Shown: piece after piece, positions 53,063 through 62,377 of the stretch
How the letters are laid out: each line of letters begins with the position of its first letter
How positions within the stretch are numbered: the first letter of the stretch is position 1
Made by a program: the position numbers and the translations under genes
The notes under the pieces: generated by a model
Told to the model about the DNA's origin: nothing
What the model saw: only the letters and a program-made list of their open reading frames with translations
Database searches by the model: none
Assembly (NCBI GenBank): GCA_026984045.1
Contig: JALSSV010000031.1
Location: 1 to 64,000 of the forward strand
Direction of reading: 5' to 3'
Length of the DNA: 64,000 nt
From: Chromatiales bacterium
GTDB taxonomy: Bacteria; Pseudomonadota; Gammaproteobacteria; UBA6429; Thiohalophilaceae

Positions 53063-54076
53063 TCAGCCAATAAACATGGCATCGCCATAGCTGAAGAAGC
53101 GATAGCGCTGCGCCACCGCATGCCGGTAGGCGCGCATCACGGCCTGGTGACCGGCAAAGGCACTGACCAGCATCAGCAGGGTCGATTCGGGCAGGTGGAA
53201 GTTGGTGATCAGGGCGTCCACCGTCCGGAAACGGAAACCGGGGGTGATGAAGATGTCGGTCTCGCCCTCGAAAGGCTGCAATTCGCCCTCCTGCGCCGCC
53301 GTCTCGAGACTGCGCACCACGGTGGTGCCCACCGCCACCACCCGCCCGCCCCGGGCGCGGGTGCGCTGCACGGCCTCGACCACTGTCTCCGGCACCCGCA
53401 GCCATTCGCTGTGCATCCGGTGCTCGGCGATATCGTCGACCCGCACCGGCTGGAAGGTCCCGGCGCCCACGTGCAGGGTGACGCGCACCTGCTCGATGCC
53501 CCGCGCTGCCAGTGCCTCCAGCAGCGTCGCGTCGAAGTGCAGGCCGGCCGTGGGCGCGGCCACCGCACCGGGGTGACGGGCGTAGACGGTCTGGTAGCGC
53601 TCGGCATCCCGTTCCGTGTCTTCTCGCTCGATGTAGGGGGGCAGGGGCATGTGGCCCTGCGCCTCGAGCACGGCCATCACCGGCCGGTTGAACTCGAGGT
53701 GGAACAAATCCGCCTCGCGTCCCGTCACCTCGGCCGTGACCCCCTGCTCGAAGACCAGTCGGGTCCCCGGCTTCGGCGACTTGCTGGCCCGCACGTGGGC
53801 CAGGACACGGCGTTCGTCGAGCGGCCGCTCCACCAGCACTTCCACCTGGCCGCCCGTCTCCTTGCGACCCCACAGGCGGGCCGGGATGACCCGGGTATCG
53901 TTGAGCACCAGCAGATCCCCCGGCCGCAGCAGCGCCGGCAGATCGCGAAACTGCCGGTCGTGCAGAACGCCGCCCTGACGCTCCAGGTGCAACAACCGGC
54001 TGGCCGGCCGTTCGGCGATGGGCTGCTGGGCGATCAGTTCCGGCGGCAGATCGAAGTGAAAGTCCTGACGACGCAT
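53063..54076 (-). CDS. queA: S-adenosylmethionine:tRNA ribosyltransferase-isomerase
   Basis: A 337-residue QueA, starting at [17 protein letters not shown]; ten upstream codons lack family similarity. It moves the ribosyl part of SAM to preQ1 to make epoxyqueuosine in t[24 protein letters not shown] and [16 protein letters not shown] are intact. It acts right after Tgt in the same pathway. A 116-base gap with a pyrimidine-rich imperfect repeat separates the two genes. Confidence 0.97.
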   Translation of the reverse strand: MRRQDFHFDLPPELIAQQPIAERPASRLLHLERQGGVLHDRQFRDLPALLRPGDLLVLNDTRVIPARLWGRKETGGQVEVLVERPLDERRVLAHVRASKSPKPGTRLVFEQGVTAEVTGREADLFHLEFNRPVMAVLEAQGHMPLPPYIEREDTERDAERYQTVYARHPGAVAAPTAGLHFDATLLEALAARGIEQVRVTLHVGAGTFQPVRVDDIAEHRMHSEWLRVPETVVEAVQRTRARGGRVVAVGTTVVRSLETAAQEGELQPFEGETDIFITPGFRFRTVDALITNFHLPESTLLMLVSAFAGHQAVMRAYRHAVAQRYRFFSYGDAMFIG

Positions 54077-54119
54077 GGCGCGCGAGGATAGCAGGTCGGC
54101 CGGCATTTCTCATCCGGGT

Positions 54120-54149
54120 TTGGACAGCCCCCGCCCCGATCCCTATAAT
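54120..54149 (+). promoter_or_regulatory. Promoter of tRNA-Leu
   Basis: A perfect TATAAT at 54144-54149 with TTGGAC (54120-54125) 18 bases upstream. The tRNA starts 11 bases downstream. The -35 region lies in the upstream space divergent from queA. Confidence 0.8.
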
Positions 54150-54159
54150 GGCGGCGCGT

Positions 54160-54244
54160 GGCCGAGTGGTGGAACTGGTAGACACGCAGCACTCAAAATG
54201 CTGTGCCTTCGGGCGTGTCGGTTCGAGTCCGACCTCGGCTACCA
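54160..54244 (+). tRNA. tRNA-Leu(CAA)
   Basis: An 85-base leucine tRNA with encoded CCA, acceptor stem GGCCGAG/CTCGGCT (first pair a wobble), anticodon CAA in the loop CTCAAAA, a variable arm GCCTTCGGGCG and the T-loop GGTTCGAGTCC. Strongly promoted and close to ppc. Confidence 0.97.
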
Positions 54245-54303
54245 CTTCTTTCAAGCATACCCCTTCGGGCAGCGTCAAGAGAGGCTGTCACGATTCCTTG
54301 CGG

Positions 54304-54309
54304 TATAAT
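54304..54309 (+). promoter_or_regulatory. Probable -10 box for ppc
   Basis: A second perfect TATAAT, 35 bases upstream of the ppc ATG. A good -35 at the right distance is not visible. ppc may also be read through from the tRNA promoter. Confidence 0.45.
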
Positions 54310-54343
54310 GCCGGGTTCCGACTGCGACAAGGCTGCCTGGTTC

Positions 54344-57178
54344 ATGACTGCTGACGCCCCTACTTCGACTCCCCCCACCGCCACACGCGTACCCAACGAC
54401 AAGCCCCTGCGCTCGCGGGTCAAGCTGTTCGGCAACCTTCTCGGCCAGATCCTGCACGAGCACGCCGGCAAGAAGGTCTTCGACGCCGTGGAGACCCTGC
54501 GCAAGGGTCACATCAGCCTGCGCAAGTCGGAAGACGTGCGCAAGCGTCAGCGCCTGGCGGCCCTGATCGAATCCCTGGATCCGGACACCCTGGCCCATGT
54601 GATCCGGGCCTTCAGTATCTACTTCAGCCTGGTCAACATCGCCGAGGAAAGTTACCAGCACAAGCTGCGCCGCCGCGAAGTGAGCCGCAACGGCCCCCTG
54701 TGGGTCGGGTCCTTCGATCACACCCTGCGCCAGTTCCACGGCGAGGGCGTTCCGGCCGAGAAGATGCAGCATCTGCTCGACCGCCTGGCCTACATTCCGG
54801 TCTTCACTGCCCACCCCACCGAAGCCAAGCGCCGCACCATCCTCGAGGCTCTGCGGCGGATCTTCGTGATCAGCGAGGAACTGGACGCCCCGCGCCTGTC
54901 CCGCATCGAGCGCAGCCGCATCCTCGAGCGACTGGAACGTCATATCCGCATTCTCTACGAGACCAACGAGGTGCGCACTACGCGCCTGCAGGTGCTCGAC
55001 GAGGTGAAGAACGGGCTCTACTACTTCCGCGAATGCCTGTTCCAGGCCGTGCCCGAAACCTACCGCTATCTCGAAGGCGCCATCGATCGCACCTATGGCC
55101 AGGACGGCGCGCAGATCCACGTGCCGAGTTTCATTCGCTTCGGCTCCTGGATCGGTGGCGATCGGGACGGCAACCCCTTCGTGAAACCCGAAACCACCGT
55201 CACCGCCGTGCGCATGCAGTCCCGCGAGGCCCTGCGTGAATACTACGGCCGGATCCGCCAGCTGCAGAAGATCCTCACCATGTCCACCGAGTTCATCCAG
55301 CCCTCGGCGGACTTTCTGGCCGCCCTGGAACGGGACGAGCAGGCCATGCCCGAGGTCTTCGCCGAACGCCCCCAGCGCTACACGCAGGAACCCTACCGAC
55401 GCAAGCTGGCGCTGATGCAGCGGCGCATCGAGCACAACCTGGCGCGCCTGGATCACCATCTCGAAGGCGGCCCCCTGCCGGTTCCGGATCGCGGTTACCG
55501 TGACGAAGCGGCGCTGCTGACCGATCTCTATCTCATCCGTGACTCCATCATCGGCCACGGCGACGCCATCATCGCCCGGGGGGAATTGCAGGATCTCATC
55601 CGGCTGGTGGAAACCTTCGGTTTCTTCCTGGCCCACCTCGACGTGCGCCAGGAATCCACCGTGCACACCGACACGGTCAGCGCCGTATGGCAGCAAATCG
55701 ATGGCAGCGACTACACCGCCCTGGACGAGGCCGGCCGCCTGCGCAAGCTGGGCGAGGCCCTGGCCGGACCACCACCGGCCATCGATCGCACGGTGCTGGA
55801 CGAGCGCTGCCGCGAGACCCTTGAGACCTTCGACGTCATGGCCCGGATGCGCGAGGAAATCAGTTCCCGGGTCTTCGGCAACTACGTGATCTCCATGACC
55901 CACGCCGCCAGCCACGTGATGGAAGTGATGTTCCTCGCCTGGCTGGCAGGGCTCACGGGCAAGCGCGACGGCGAATGGTTCTGCCACGTACGCGTCTCGC
56001 CCCTGTTCGAGACCATCGACGATCTGGCCCACATCGAACCGGTGATGAACCGGCTGCTGGACGATCCCGTCTATGCCGCCCTGCTGGCCGCCTCCGGCAA
56101 CAGCCAGGAGGTGATGCTGGGCTACTCGGATTCCTGCAAGGACGGTGGCATCCTCGCCTCCGCCTGGAACCTGTACCAGGCCCAGCAGCAGATCACCGCC
56201 CTGTGCAAGGCGCGGGGCGTGCACCTGCGCATGTTCCATGGCCGGGGCGGCACCATCGGCCGGGGCGGTGGCCCCACCCACGAGGCCATTCTCAGCCAGC
56301 CCACCGGCACCGTGCACGGCGAAATCAAGTTCACCGAGCAGGGCGAGGTGCTGTCCTACAAGTACAGCAACCACGAAACCGCCGTCTACGAGCTGAGCAT
56401 GGGCATCACCGGCCTGATGAAGGCCAGCCGCAACCTGATTACGCCGCCGGAGCCGGACAACCCGCGCTACCTGCAGGTGATGAAGGAACTGGCCGACAAG
56501 GGCGAACGGGCCTACCGGCAGCTCACCGACGAGACCCCCGGCTTCCTCGACTATTTCTACGAGGCCACGCCGGTACGGGAAATCGCCCTGATGAACATCG
56601 GCTCGCGGCCGTCGCACCGCAAGGTGGGCGATCGCTCCAAGGGCTCGGTGCGGGCCATCGGCTGGGTGTTCGGCTGGGCCCAGTCCCGCCACACCCTGCC
56701 GGCCTGGTACGGCATCGGCTCGGCGCTGGAAGGCTGGCTTCAGGAGGCGCCCGGCGAGCACGAACTGGCCCGGTTGCAGGCCATGTACGAGGAGTGGCCC
56801 TTCTTCCGTGCCCTGCTCTCCAACTCCCAGATGGCGCTGTTCAAGGCCGACATGCGGATCGCCGAAAGCTACATGTCCCTGTGCCACGAGCAGCAGAGCG
56901 CACGGCAGATCTTCGAGACCATCAGGAACGAATACCAGCGCACGGTACGGGAAGTGCTGGGCGTGGCCCGGATCGACGAACTGATGGCCGAAACGCCCCA
57001 GCTCGCCCTCTCCCTCAAGCGCCGCAACCCCTACCTGGATCCGCTCAACCAGATCCAGGTCACCCTCCTGCGCCGCTACCGCGACGAATCCCTCGACGAG
57101 GAAACCCGCAACCAGTGGCTCAATCCGCTGCTGCGTTCCATCAACGCCATCGCGGCAGGGATGCGCAATACCGGCTGA
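54344..57178 (+). CDS. ppc: Phosphoenolpyruvate carboxylase
   Basis: A 944-residue enzyme that makes oxaloacetate from PEP and bicarbonate, an anaplerotic step. The ATG at 54344 is chosen; the longer open frame overlaps the tRNA. The first catalytic His is His157 in [35 protein letters not shown]-type [10 protein letters not shown], and [19 protein letters not shown] are the other conserved blocks. It ends with TG at the C-terminus in the usual NTG. Length fits the bacterial family. Confidence 0.97.
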   Translation: MTADAPTSTPPTATRVPNDKPLRSRVKLFGNLLGQILHEHAGKKVFDAVETLRKGHISLRKSEDVRKRQRLAALIESLDPDTLAHVIRAFSIYFSLVNIAEESYQHKLRRREVSRNGPLWVGSFDHTLRQFHGEGVPAEKMQHLLDRLAYIPVFTAHPTEAKRRTILEALRRIFVISEELDAPRLSRIERSRILERLERHIRILYETNEVRTTRLQVLDEVKNGLYYFRECLFQAVPETYRYLEGAIDRTYGQDGAQIHVPSFIRFGSWIGGDRDGNPFVKPETTVTAVRMQSREALREYYGRIRQLQKILTMSTEFIQPSADFLAALERDEQAMPEVFAERPQRYTQEPYRRKLALMQRRIEHNLARLDHHLEGGPLPVPDRGYRDEAALLTDLYLIRDSIIGHGDAIIARGELQDLIRLVETFGFFLAHLDVRQESTVHTDTVSAVWQQIDGSDYTALDEAGRLRKLGEALAGPPPAIDRTVLDERCRETLETFDVMARMREEISSRVFGNYVISMTHAASHVMEVMFLAWLAGLTGKRDGEWFCHVRVSPLFETIDDLAHIEPVMNRLLDDPVYAALLAASGNSQEVMLGYSDSCKDGGILASAWNLYQAQQQITALCKARGVHLRMFHGRGGTIGRGGGPTHEAILSQPTGTVHGEIKFTEQGEVLSYKYSNHETAVYELSMGITGLMKASRNLITPPEPDNPRYLQVMKELADKGERAYRQLTDETPGFLDYFYEATPVREIALMNIGSRPSHRKVGDRSKGSVRAIGWVFGWAQSRHTLPAWYGIGSALEGWLQEAPGEHELARLQAMYEEWPFFRALLSNSQMALFKADMRIAESYMSLCHEQQSARQIFETIRNEYQRTVREVLGVARIDELMAETPQLALSLKRRNPYLDPLNQIQVTLLRRYRDESLDEETRNQWLNPLLRSINAIAAGMRNTG

Positions 57179-57202
57179 AGGGCCGGAGGAAAGTTCCTGT
57201 CA

Positions 57203-57676
57203 TCAGCGCCGCGTCATTGGTGCCGCGTCGATGCGGTAGGCCGCATGGCAGGCCACGCAGTTGCGCATGAGGCCGGCGAGTTGTTCGAGGGTGTGGCCGG
57301 GATCGCCAAGCTGCTCGGCGTCCAGGGCCAGCTGATCGAACTGGCGGTGGGTATCGAAACCCAGGCGCTTGAATTCCAGCGGCAGTTTCTTCATCAGCGA
57401 ACCGGGCACCGACCCCTGCGCCGCCGCCCCCACGTGTCGCGCCGCCTTCGCCACCGCGGCCATGTCTCCTTCCTGTGCATCCTGCACGATGGCCTGCACG
57501 CTGGCCAGAAAGGCGCGCATCTCGCCCAGCACCAGATCCCGCTCGGCAGGCGCCAGCAACAGGGCCTGCCGGCCATCGGACGCCGTCACCGTCTCGCCCT
57601 GGATCAGAAACTTCCAGGCCATTCCCCCGCTGAGCACGACCAGGACCAGAACCAACATCCAGCACAGTTTGCACAT
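57203..57676 (-). CDS. Cytochrome c' -like exported protein
   Basis: A 157-residue protein with an N-terminal hydrophobic anchor or signal (WMLVLVLVVLSGGMAWKFLI) and one heme motif, CVACH, at 140-144 near the C-terminus. Its helical body (RDLVLGEMRAFLASVQAIVQ; GFDTHRQFDQLALDAEQLGD) fits a four-helix cytochrome c' type fold, with one heme. It lies downstream of and in line with a TetR gene. A near-palindrome shared with the TetR leader sits upstream of its start (57695-57708). Confidence 0.75.
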   Translation of the reverse strand: MCKLCWMLVLVLVVLSGGMAWKFLIQGETVTASDGRQALLLAPAERDLVLGEMRAFLASVQAIVQDAQEGDMAAVAKAARHVGAAAQGSVPGSLMKKLPLEFKRLGFDTHRQFDQLALDAEQLGDPGHTLEQLAGLMRNCVACHAAYRIDAAPMTRR

Positions 57677-57694
57677 GTCGTTCTCCTTGTATAA

Positions 57695-57708
57695 AGCGAT
57701 TGATTGCT
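57695..57708. promoter_or_regulatory. Putative TetR operator at the cytochrome promoter
   Basis: AGCGATTGATTGCT is a near-palindrome (ten of fourteen positions symmetric). On the minus strand it is followed directly by TTATAC, a likely -10, so a bound repressor would block the promoter. A 12-of-14 copy is upstream of the TetR gene. Confidence 0.55.
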
Positions 57709-57733
57709 CACATTCATGGGAAAATCATTCCCC

Positions 57734-58315
57734 TCACAACGAACGGGCGAGAAATTCCCACAGTTCTTCCGCCTCCGCCTCGAGAGAGAAACCGAAATCG
57801 AAGATCGACCAGCGCATGACGGTGCCCTGGATCAGGGCCGCCACGTAACGGGCGGTGACCTCCGGGTCCGGTTCGGGACGAAAGCGGCCTTCGGCCTGGC
57901 CGGCGCGCACGAGACTGGCGATCTGCTCCATGTAGCTGCGCATGATGCGCTGCACCGCCGCCTTGAGCACCGGCGACTCCAGATGCAGGCGATCGGAGAA
58001 GAGGATCCGCGGCAGGCCCTTGTTGCGTTCGATGAAGGCAAGCTGGGCGCGGATCAGCGCCCGCAGGCGCTCGTCGGCCGGGCCGCTGCCGGTGAAGAAG
58101 GCGCCGAGGGCGGCGAACAGTCCCCGGGCCAGCCAGTCGATGGCGGCGGCGAAGATGGCGTCGCGGTTGGGGAAGTGCCGGAACACGGTGGGCTGGGCGA
58201 TGCCCACCCGATCGGCGATGGCCTGGGTGGTGACCTTCTTCACCCCCTGCTCGGCCGCCAGTTCAAGGGCCGCCTCGACGATCTCCTGCTGGCGTTGTTC
58301 GTGGGGTTTTCCCAT
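57734..58315 (-). CDS. TetR/AcrR family regulator
   Basis: A 193-residue regulator starting at MGKPHEQRQQEIVEAALEL. The helix-turn-helix (about 10-55) reads VTTQAIADRVGIAQPTVFRHFPN, and an effector-binding helical domain follows. Effector unknown. The cytochrome gene is next in the same direction, and both upstream regions have a common motif, so autoregulation and control of the cytochrome are likely. The longer open frame upstream is not coding. Confidence 0.88.
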   Translation of the reverse strand: MGKPHEQRQQEIVEAALELAAEQGVKKVTTQAIADRVGIAQPTVFRHFPNRDAIFAAAIDWLARGLFAALGAFFTGSGPADERLRALIRAQLAFIERNKGLPRILFSDRLHLESPVLKAAVQRIMRSYMEQIASLVRAGQAEGRFRPEPDPEVTARYVAALIQGTVMRWSIFDFGFSLEAEAEELWEFLARSL

Positions 58316-58332
58316 GTCTCGAGCTTTTTGTG

Positions 58333-58346
58333 AGTGATTAATTGCT
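58333..58346. promoter_or_regulatory. Putative TetR operator at its own promoter
   Basis: AGTGATTAATTGCT lies 18 bases upstream of the TetR start codon. It matches the site at 57695-57708 at 12 of 14 positions. Confidence 0.55.
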
Positions 58347-58448
58347 TTCAGTTTAACGGATTTCGGGGCAAAAGCAAGATTCCGTGGGCATCTGGCGAGG
58401 CGCGAGACAGGGACGAGGGGCGTGGTCGGCCCTCGTCCCTCACCACTC

Positions 58449-58491
58449 ACCATCCCTGTCCAGGTCGCTACGCGACCTGGACAGGGATGGT
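58449..58491. repeat. Perfect 20-bp-arm palindrome over the panD stop
   Basis: The arms (58449-58468 and 58472-58491) are perfect complements with a 3-base TAC spacer. The right arm encodes the last residues of panD (IPVQVA) and the spacer is part of its stop codon. There is no T-run after it on the minus strand. It could act as a terminator-like barrier or arise by template switching. Confidence 0.85.
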
Positions 58492-58848
58492 GTTGCGGGT
58501 ATGGGTAATTTCGTTGTTCTCGTCCAGATAGACGAGTTTGGGCTGATGGGCCGCCAGTTCCTTGGCGTCGAGGCCGACGTAGGCGCAGATGATCACGATG
58601 TCGCCGGGGTTGGCCTTGTGGGCGGCGGCGCCGTTGACGGAGACGATGCCGGAGCCCTCCTCGGCACGGATGGCATAGGTGGTGAAGCGTTCGCCGTTGG
58701 TGACGTTGTAGATCTCGATCTGCTCGTATTCGCGGATCCCGGAGACCTCCAGCAGGTGGCCGTCGATGGCGCAGGACCCTTCGTACTCCAGCTCCGAATG
58801 GGTCACCCGGGCGCGGTGCAGTTTGGCCTTGAGCATGGTGGTCAGCAT
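58468..58848 (-). CDS. panD: Aspartate 1-decarboxylase
   Basis: A 126-residue precursor of a pyruvoyl enzyme that makes beta-alanine. Self-cleavage occurs at Gly24-Ser25 in [21 protein letters not shown]-type [11 protein letters not shown] and [17 protein letters not shown] are the other conserved blocks. It supplies PanC with beta-alanine. Its 3' end forms one arm of a perfect palindrome. Confidence 0.97.
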   Translation of the reverse strand: MLTTMLKAKLHRARVTHSELEYEGSCAIDGHLLEVSGIREYEQIEIYNVTNGERFTTYAIRAEEGSGIVSVNGAAAHKANPGDIVIICAYVGLDAKELAAHQPKLVYLDENNEITHTRNTIPVQVA

Positions 58849-58924
58849 GGCGGAATGCTTCCGTCGTGATCAGGAAATGCCGATTTTATCACGGACCGCG
58901 GCATCGGCCCACCGCGCAAGCCGT

Positions 58925-59776
58925 TCATTCCGTTACGGTTTCGATCTGCACGTTGTCGATGAGGCGCACGCTGCCGAGCCGGGCCGCCCCCAGCACCACG
59001 CCCGGTGTGCCCGGGCGTGGCGGGCCGAGATCCGCCGCGGCACGGATGGCCACGTATTCGGGCCGGAAGCCGGCCGCCTCCAGACGCGCCATCGCGGCGC
59101 GCTCCAGCGCGGCCGGCTCGCCACCCCGGCGAAGCGCTTCCGCCGTCTCGCGCAGCACCCGGTACAGGGCGGTGGCGATCCGCCGCTGGCCGGGATCGAG
59201 CCGGCGATTGCGCGAACTCATGGCCAGGCCGTCGGCCTCGCGCACCGTGGGCCGGGCGAGGATGGTCACGGGAAAATCGAGATCCGCCACCATGCGCCGG
59301 ACGATCAGCAGTTGCTGGAAATCCTTTTCGCCGAACACGGCCACCTCGGGCTGCACGATGTGGAACAGCTTGGCCACCACCGTGGTGACGCCCCGGAAGT
59401 GGCCGGGGCGGTGGGCGCCTTCGAGGATTTCTCCCAGCCCCGGCACCTCGACGAAGGTGATGTCCTGCCGCCCTTGTGGATAGAGCGTCTCCTCCGCCGG
59501 GGTGAACACGGCATCGACGCCGCACTCGGCCAGCTTCGCCAGGTCGGCTTCGAGGGTGCGCGGATAGGCGGCGAAATCCTCCGCCTCGTCGAACTGCAGG
59601 GGATTGACGAAGATGCTCACCACCACCCGATCGGCGGCCTCGCGGGCGGCCTGCACCAGGTCCAGATGCCCGGCATGCAGATTGCCCATGGTGGGCACGA
59701 AGGCGATGCGCAGGCCCACCTGTTTCCACAGCCGGACCCGGGCCTGCATTTCGGGGATGGTGGTGACGATGTGCAT
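58925..59776 (-). CDS. panC: Pantothenate synthetase
   Basis: A 283-residue enzyme that joins pantoate and beta-alanine with ATP. The start is MHIVTTIPEMQARVRLW. FVPTMGNLHAGHLDLV is the HxGH-type site, and AMSSRNRRL is the second ATP loop. The last gene of the pathway to pantothenate. A DUF4156 gene separates it from panB. Confidence 0.97.
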   Translation of the reverse strand: MHIVTTIPEMQARVRLWKQVGLRIAFVPTMGNLHAGHLDLVQAAREAADRVVVSIFVNPLQFDEAEDFAAYPRTLEADLAKLAECGVDAVFTPAEETLYPQGRQDITFVEVPGLGEILEGAHRPGHFRGVTTVVAKLFHIVQPEVAVFGEKDFQQLLIVRRMVADLDFPVTILARPTVREADGLAMSSRNRRLDPGQRRIATALYRVLRETAEALRRGGEPAALERAAMARLEAAGFRPEYVAIRAAADLGPPRPGTPGVVLGAARLGSVRLIDNVQIETVTE

Positions 59777-59816
59777 GGCGTCGATCCGTTCCGGTACGTG
59801 GCGGCGCGAGCGCCCT

Positions 59817-60158
59817 CTACTTCTCCCCGCGGCAGCGGTAGACCTTGTAGCTCCGTTCGCCATTTTCCACCGGGCCTTCGGGCACGATGGTGTCGCCACC
59901 GAGTTTCGGGGCATGATTGCGGGCCAGACGCTCCAGCTCGGCGGCCACGGTTTGCGGCTTGCGCTTGATCCCGGCCACAGCGTCGGCCACCGAGACGATG
60001 GTGCGGCCCACGTGGCGACAGTGCTTCACCTGATCGGCGGTGGCCACCCGCACCCCTTCGGCGCCCGGCTTCAGGGGCACCCAGTCGGCACAGGCCGCGA
60101 GGGCCAAGAGGGGGAACAGGAAGAGGATGGTCAGTCGGAAGGGCATGACGGATTTCAT
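59817..60158 (-). CDS. DUF4156-type lipoprotein
   Basis: A 113-residue predicted lipoprotein; the start at 60158 (MKSVMPFRLTILFLFPLLAL) gives a signal peptide with lipobox LAAC. A start four codons later is equally possible. The mature part has KPGAEGVRVATADQVKHCRH and a C-terminal KVYRC, the pattern of DUF4156, with two Cys that may form a disulfide. Function unknown. It is inserted between panB and panC. Confidence 0.75.
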   Translation of the reverse strand: MKSVMPFRLTILFLFPLLALAACADWVPLKPGAEGVRVATADQVKHCRHVGRTIVSVADAVAGIKRKPQTVAAELERLARNHAPKLGGDTIVPEGPVENGERSYKVYRCRGEK

Positions 60159-60203
60159 GGCGGTGGGTGGGTGGTTGCGGGTTTTGCGGTTTTCCTTTTT
60201 TGT

Positions 60204-60340
60204 CCCCCTCACCCCGGCCCTCTCCCCCAAGGGGGAGAGGGTGCGATCGTGCCGGCCCTCTCGGCTCGGGCAGCCTGCTTCGCACGAACTCCGCCATCCA
60301 TGGCGTCGTCCCCCAAAGGGGAGAGGGTGTAATCGTGCAA
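60204..60340. repeat. Two diverged copies of a GC-rich intergenic repeat
   Basis: CCCCCAAGGGGGAGAGGGTG and CCCCCAAAGGGGAGAGGGTG, each followed by ATCGTGC, start 90-100 bases apart in the panB-DUF4156 gap (60159-60432). Each can form a short CCCC/GGGG hairpin. I see no gene in the rest of this gap. Confidence 0.7.
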
Positions 60341-60432
60341 GGTTCGCGAAGGGGATTGTACCGCCGTTTGCCTGGACGGGACATGGCAGGCCTGATTGTC
60401 TCAGGCCTCGCCGTGCGCTCCGTGTTTCTCCC

Positions 60433-61251
60433 TCACTCGAAGCTGTGCTCGGGGCCGGGGAAACGGCCTTCGCGCACGGCGAGGACGTAGGCGTGAATGG
60501 CGTCGGCGATGCCTCTGCCGGGGGGCTGTTCGCTGAGGAAATCGTGGCTGAAGCGGGGGCGGCGGCCGGGGGTGAGGCCGAGGAGATCGTAGCTGACCAG
60601 CACCTGGCCGTCGCAGTCGGGGCCGGCGCCGATGCCGATGGTGGGAATGGCCAGGCTTTCGCTGATCCGCCGGCCGAGGGCGGCGGGAATGCATTCGAGG
60701 ACGATCATCTCCACCCCGGCGGCTTCCAGGGCGCGGGCGTCGGCGAGGATCCGTTCGGCATCCTCCGACGAGCGGCCCTGCACCTTGTAGCCCCCCAGTT
60801 CCTCCACCGACTGGGGAAGCAGGCCCAGATGGCCGCAGACGCGGATCCCGGCGTCGCGCAGGGCTTCGAGCCGGGGCAGGATGGCGCTGCCGCCTTCGAG
60901 CTTGACCATGTCTGCCCCGCCCTCCTCCAGCAGCCGGCGGGCGTTGGCCACGGCCTGCTCCGGCGTCTCGTAGCTGCGGTAGGGCATGTCCACCGCCAGC
61001 AGGGCGCGGCGGCGGGCGCGGGCCACGCAGGCGCAGTGGTAGATCATGTGCTCGATGGTCACCGGCAGGGTCGTGTCGTGCCCCTGGATCACCATGCCCA
61101 GGGAATCGCCCACCAGCAGCACGTCCACCCCGGCGTTCTCGCAGTGCACGGTGAGACTGGCATCGTAACTGGTGAGCATGACCAGCTTGCGGCCTTGCGC
61201 CTTCATGGCGCGCAGGGTCGCGGCATCGGGCAGGGATTCGGGCGCGTTCAC
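60433..61251 (-). CDS. panB: 3-methyl-2-oxobutanoate hydroxymethyltransferase
   Basis: A 272-residue enzyme that makes ketopantoate, the first step to pantothenate. MLTSYDASLTVHCENAGVD, LVGDSLGMVIQGHDTTLPVT and VKLEGG are the conserved metal and substrate blocks. Its start overlaps the stop of the deoxynucleoside kinase gene by 4 bases. Confidence 0.97.
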   Translation of the reverse strand: MNAPESLPDAATLRAMKAQGRKLVMLTSYDASLTVHCENAGVDVLLVGDSLGMVIQGHDTTLPVTIEHMIYHCACVARARRRALLAVDMPYRSYETPEQAVANARRLLEEGGADMVKLEGGSAILPRLEALRDAGIRVCGHLGLLPQSVEELGGYKVQGRSSEDAERILADARALEAAGVEMIVLECIPAALGRRISESLAIPTIGIGAGPDCDGQVLVSYDLLGLTPGRRPRFSHDFLSEQPPGRGIADAIHAYVLAVREGRFPGPEHSFE

Positions 61252-61895
61252 GGTTCCAGCCTCCCGGGGTTGAAGTAGTGGCGGCCGCTGCGGATGCTGC
61301 GGATCCGCTCCAGCAGGAGGGCATAATCCTCCGGATCGTGGGCGAAGTCGAGTTCCGCGGCGTTGACGATCAGCAGCGGCGAGGCGTCGTAATGGTGGAA
61401 GAACTCGGTGTAGCGCTCGCTCAGGCGTTCCAGGTAGTCGGCGCGCAGGGGGCGTTCGTAGCCGCGACCGCGGCTGGCGATGCGCTGCAGCAGCACCGGC
61501 ACCGGGGCCTGCAGGTAGATCACCAGATCCGGCTGCGGGGCGTCGAGGGTGAGGTGGGCATAGACCTGTTCGTAGAGCTTGAACTCTTCCTCGTCGAGGG
61601 TCAGTTCGGCGAACAGGCGATCCTTTTCGATCAGGTAGTCGGCCACCCGCACGGGGCGGAACATGTCCCCCTGGCGCAGGGCACGCAACTGCTCGGCGCG
61701 CTGGAACAGGAAGAAGAGCTGGGTCTGGAAGGCGGCGCTGCGCGGATCCTGGTAGAAGCGTTCGAGAAAGGGATTCTCCTCGGCCCCCTCCAGCAGCAAA
61801 TCGCAGCCGAAACTGTCGGCCAGGCGCCGGGCCAGGGTGGTCTTGCCCACCCCGATGGGCCCTTCCACGACGATGAAACCGGGTTGCTCAGGCAT
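61248..61895 (-). CDS. Deoxynucleoside kinase family protein
   Basis: A 215-residue kinase with P-loop VEGPIGVGKTTLARRL, a DRY-like VADYLIEKDRLFA segment, and a lid region RIASRGRGYERPL. It belongs to the dCK/dGK-type family, which phosphorylates deoxynucleosides for salvage. Which nucleoside is used cannot be told. It lies between folK (8-base overlap) and panB (4-base overlap), the order in many gammaproteobacteria. Confidence 0.88.
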   Translation of the reverse strand: MPEQPGFIVVEGPIGVGKTTLARRLADSFGCDLLLEGAEENPFLERFYQDPRSAAFQTQLFFLFQRAEQLRALRQGDMFRPVRVADYLIEKDRLFAELTLDEEEFKLYEQVYAHLTLDAPQPDLVIYLQAPVPVLLQRIASRGRGYERPLRADYLERLSERYTEFFHHYDASPLLIVNAAELDFAHDPEDYALLLERIRSIRSGRHYFNPGRLEP

Positions 61896-62376
61896 CGATC
61901 CGCTCCAGGGTCGCCTCTGCCGGGCTCAGATCGCCCAGACGGCCGTGGCCGGGCACCGGCAGATCGGCTCCGGCAATCTCCCTCAACGGCACCAGCACGA
62001 AATCCCGCTCGGGCAGGCCGGGATGCGGCACGGTGAGGCGCGGCGTTTCGATACGCGCCTCGCCGTACAGCAGCAGATCCAGATCCAGGGTGCGCGGCCC
62101 CCAGCGCTCGGCGCGCACCCGGCCCTGGGCCGCTTCGATGGCCTGCAGGGCATCGAGCAGGGCCAGCGGGGCCAGGCGGGTTTCGAGCAGGACGGCGGCG
62201 TTGACGTAGTCGGGCTGATCCGGCGGGCCCATGGGCGGCGTGCGATACAGGGAGGAGATGGCGAGCAGGCGGCTTTCCGGCAGCGCGGCCAGCGCCGCAG
62301 TAGCTCGCCGAATCTGTGCCATCGGATCGTCGAGATTGCTGCCCAGCCCGATGCTGGCCACCACCGGCGCACGCAT
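61888..62376 (-). CDS. folK: HPPK, folate biosynthesis pyrophosphokinase
   Basis: A 162-residue 6-hydroxymethyl-7,8-dihydropterin pyrophosphokinase. The start is MRAPVVASIGLGSNLDDP. RAERWGPRTLDLDLLLYG is the family signature with the two metal-binding Asp. It nearly touches pcnB. Confidence 0.96.
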   Translation of the reverse strand: MRAPVVASIGLGSNLDDPMAQIRRATAALAALPESRLLAISSLYRTPPMGPPDQPDYVNAAVLLETRLAPLALLDALQAIEAAQGRVRAERWGPRTLDLDLLLYGEARIETPRLTVPHPGLPERDFVLVPLREIAGADLPVPGHGRLGDLSPAEATLERIDA

Positions 62377-62377
62377 C

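Noticed and set aside
54275-56887. 870-codon minus-strand frame opposite ppc
   Set aside because: Same antisense composition artefact; ppc on the plus strand is unambiguous.
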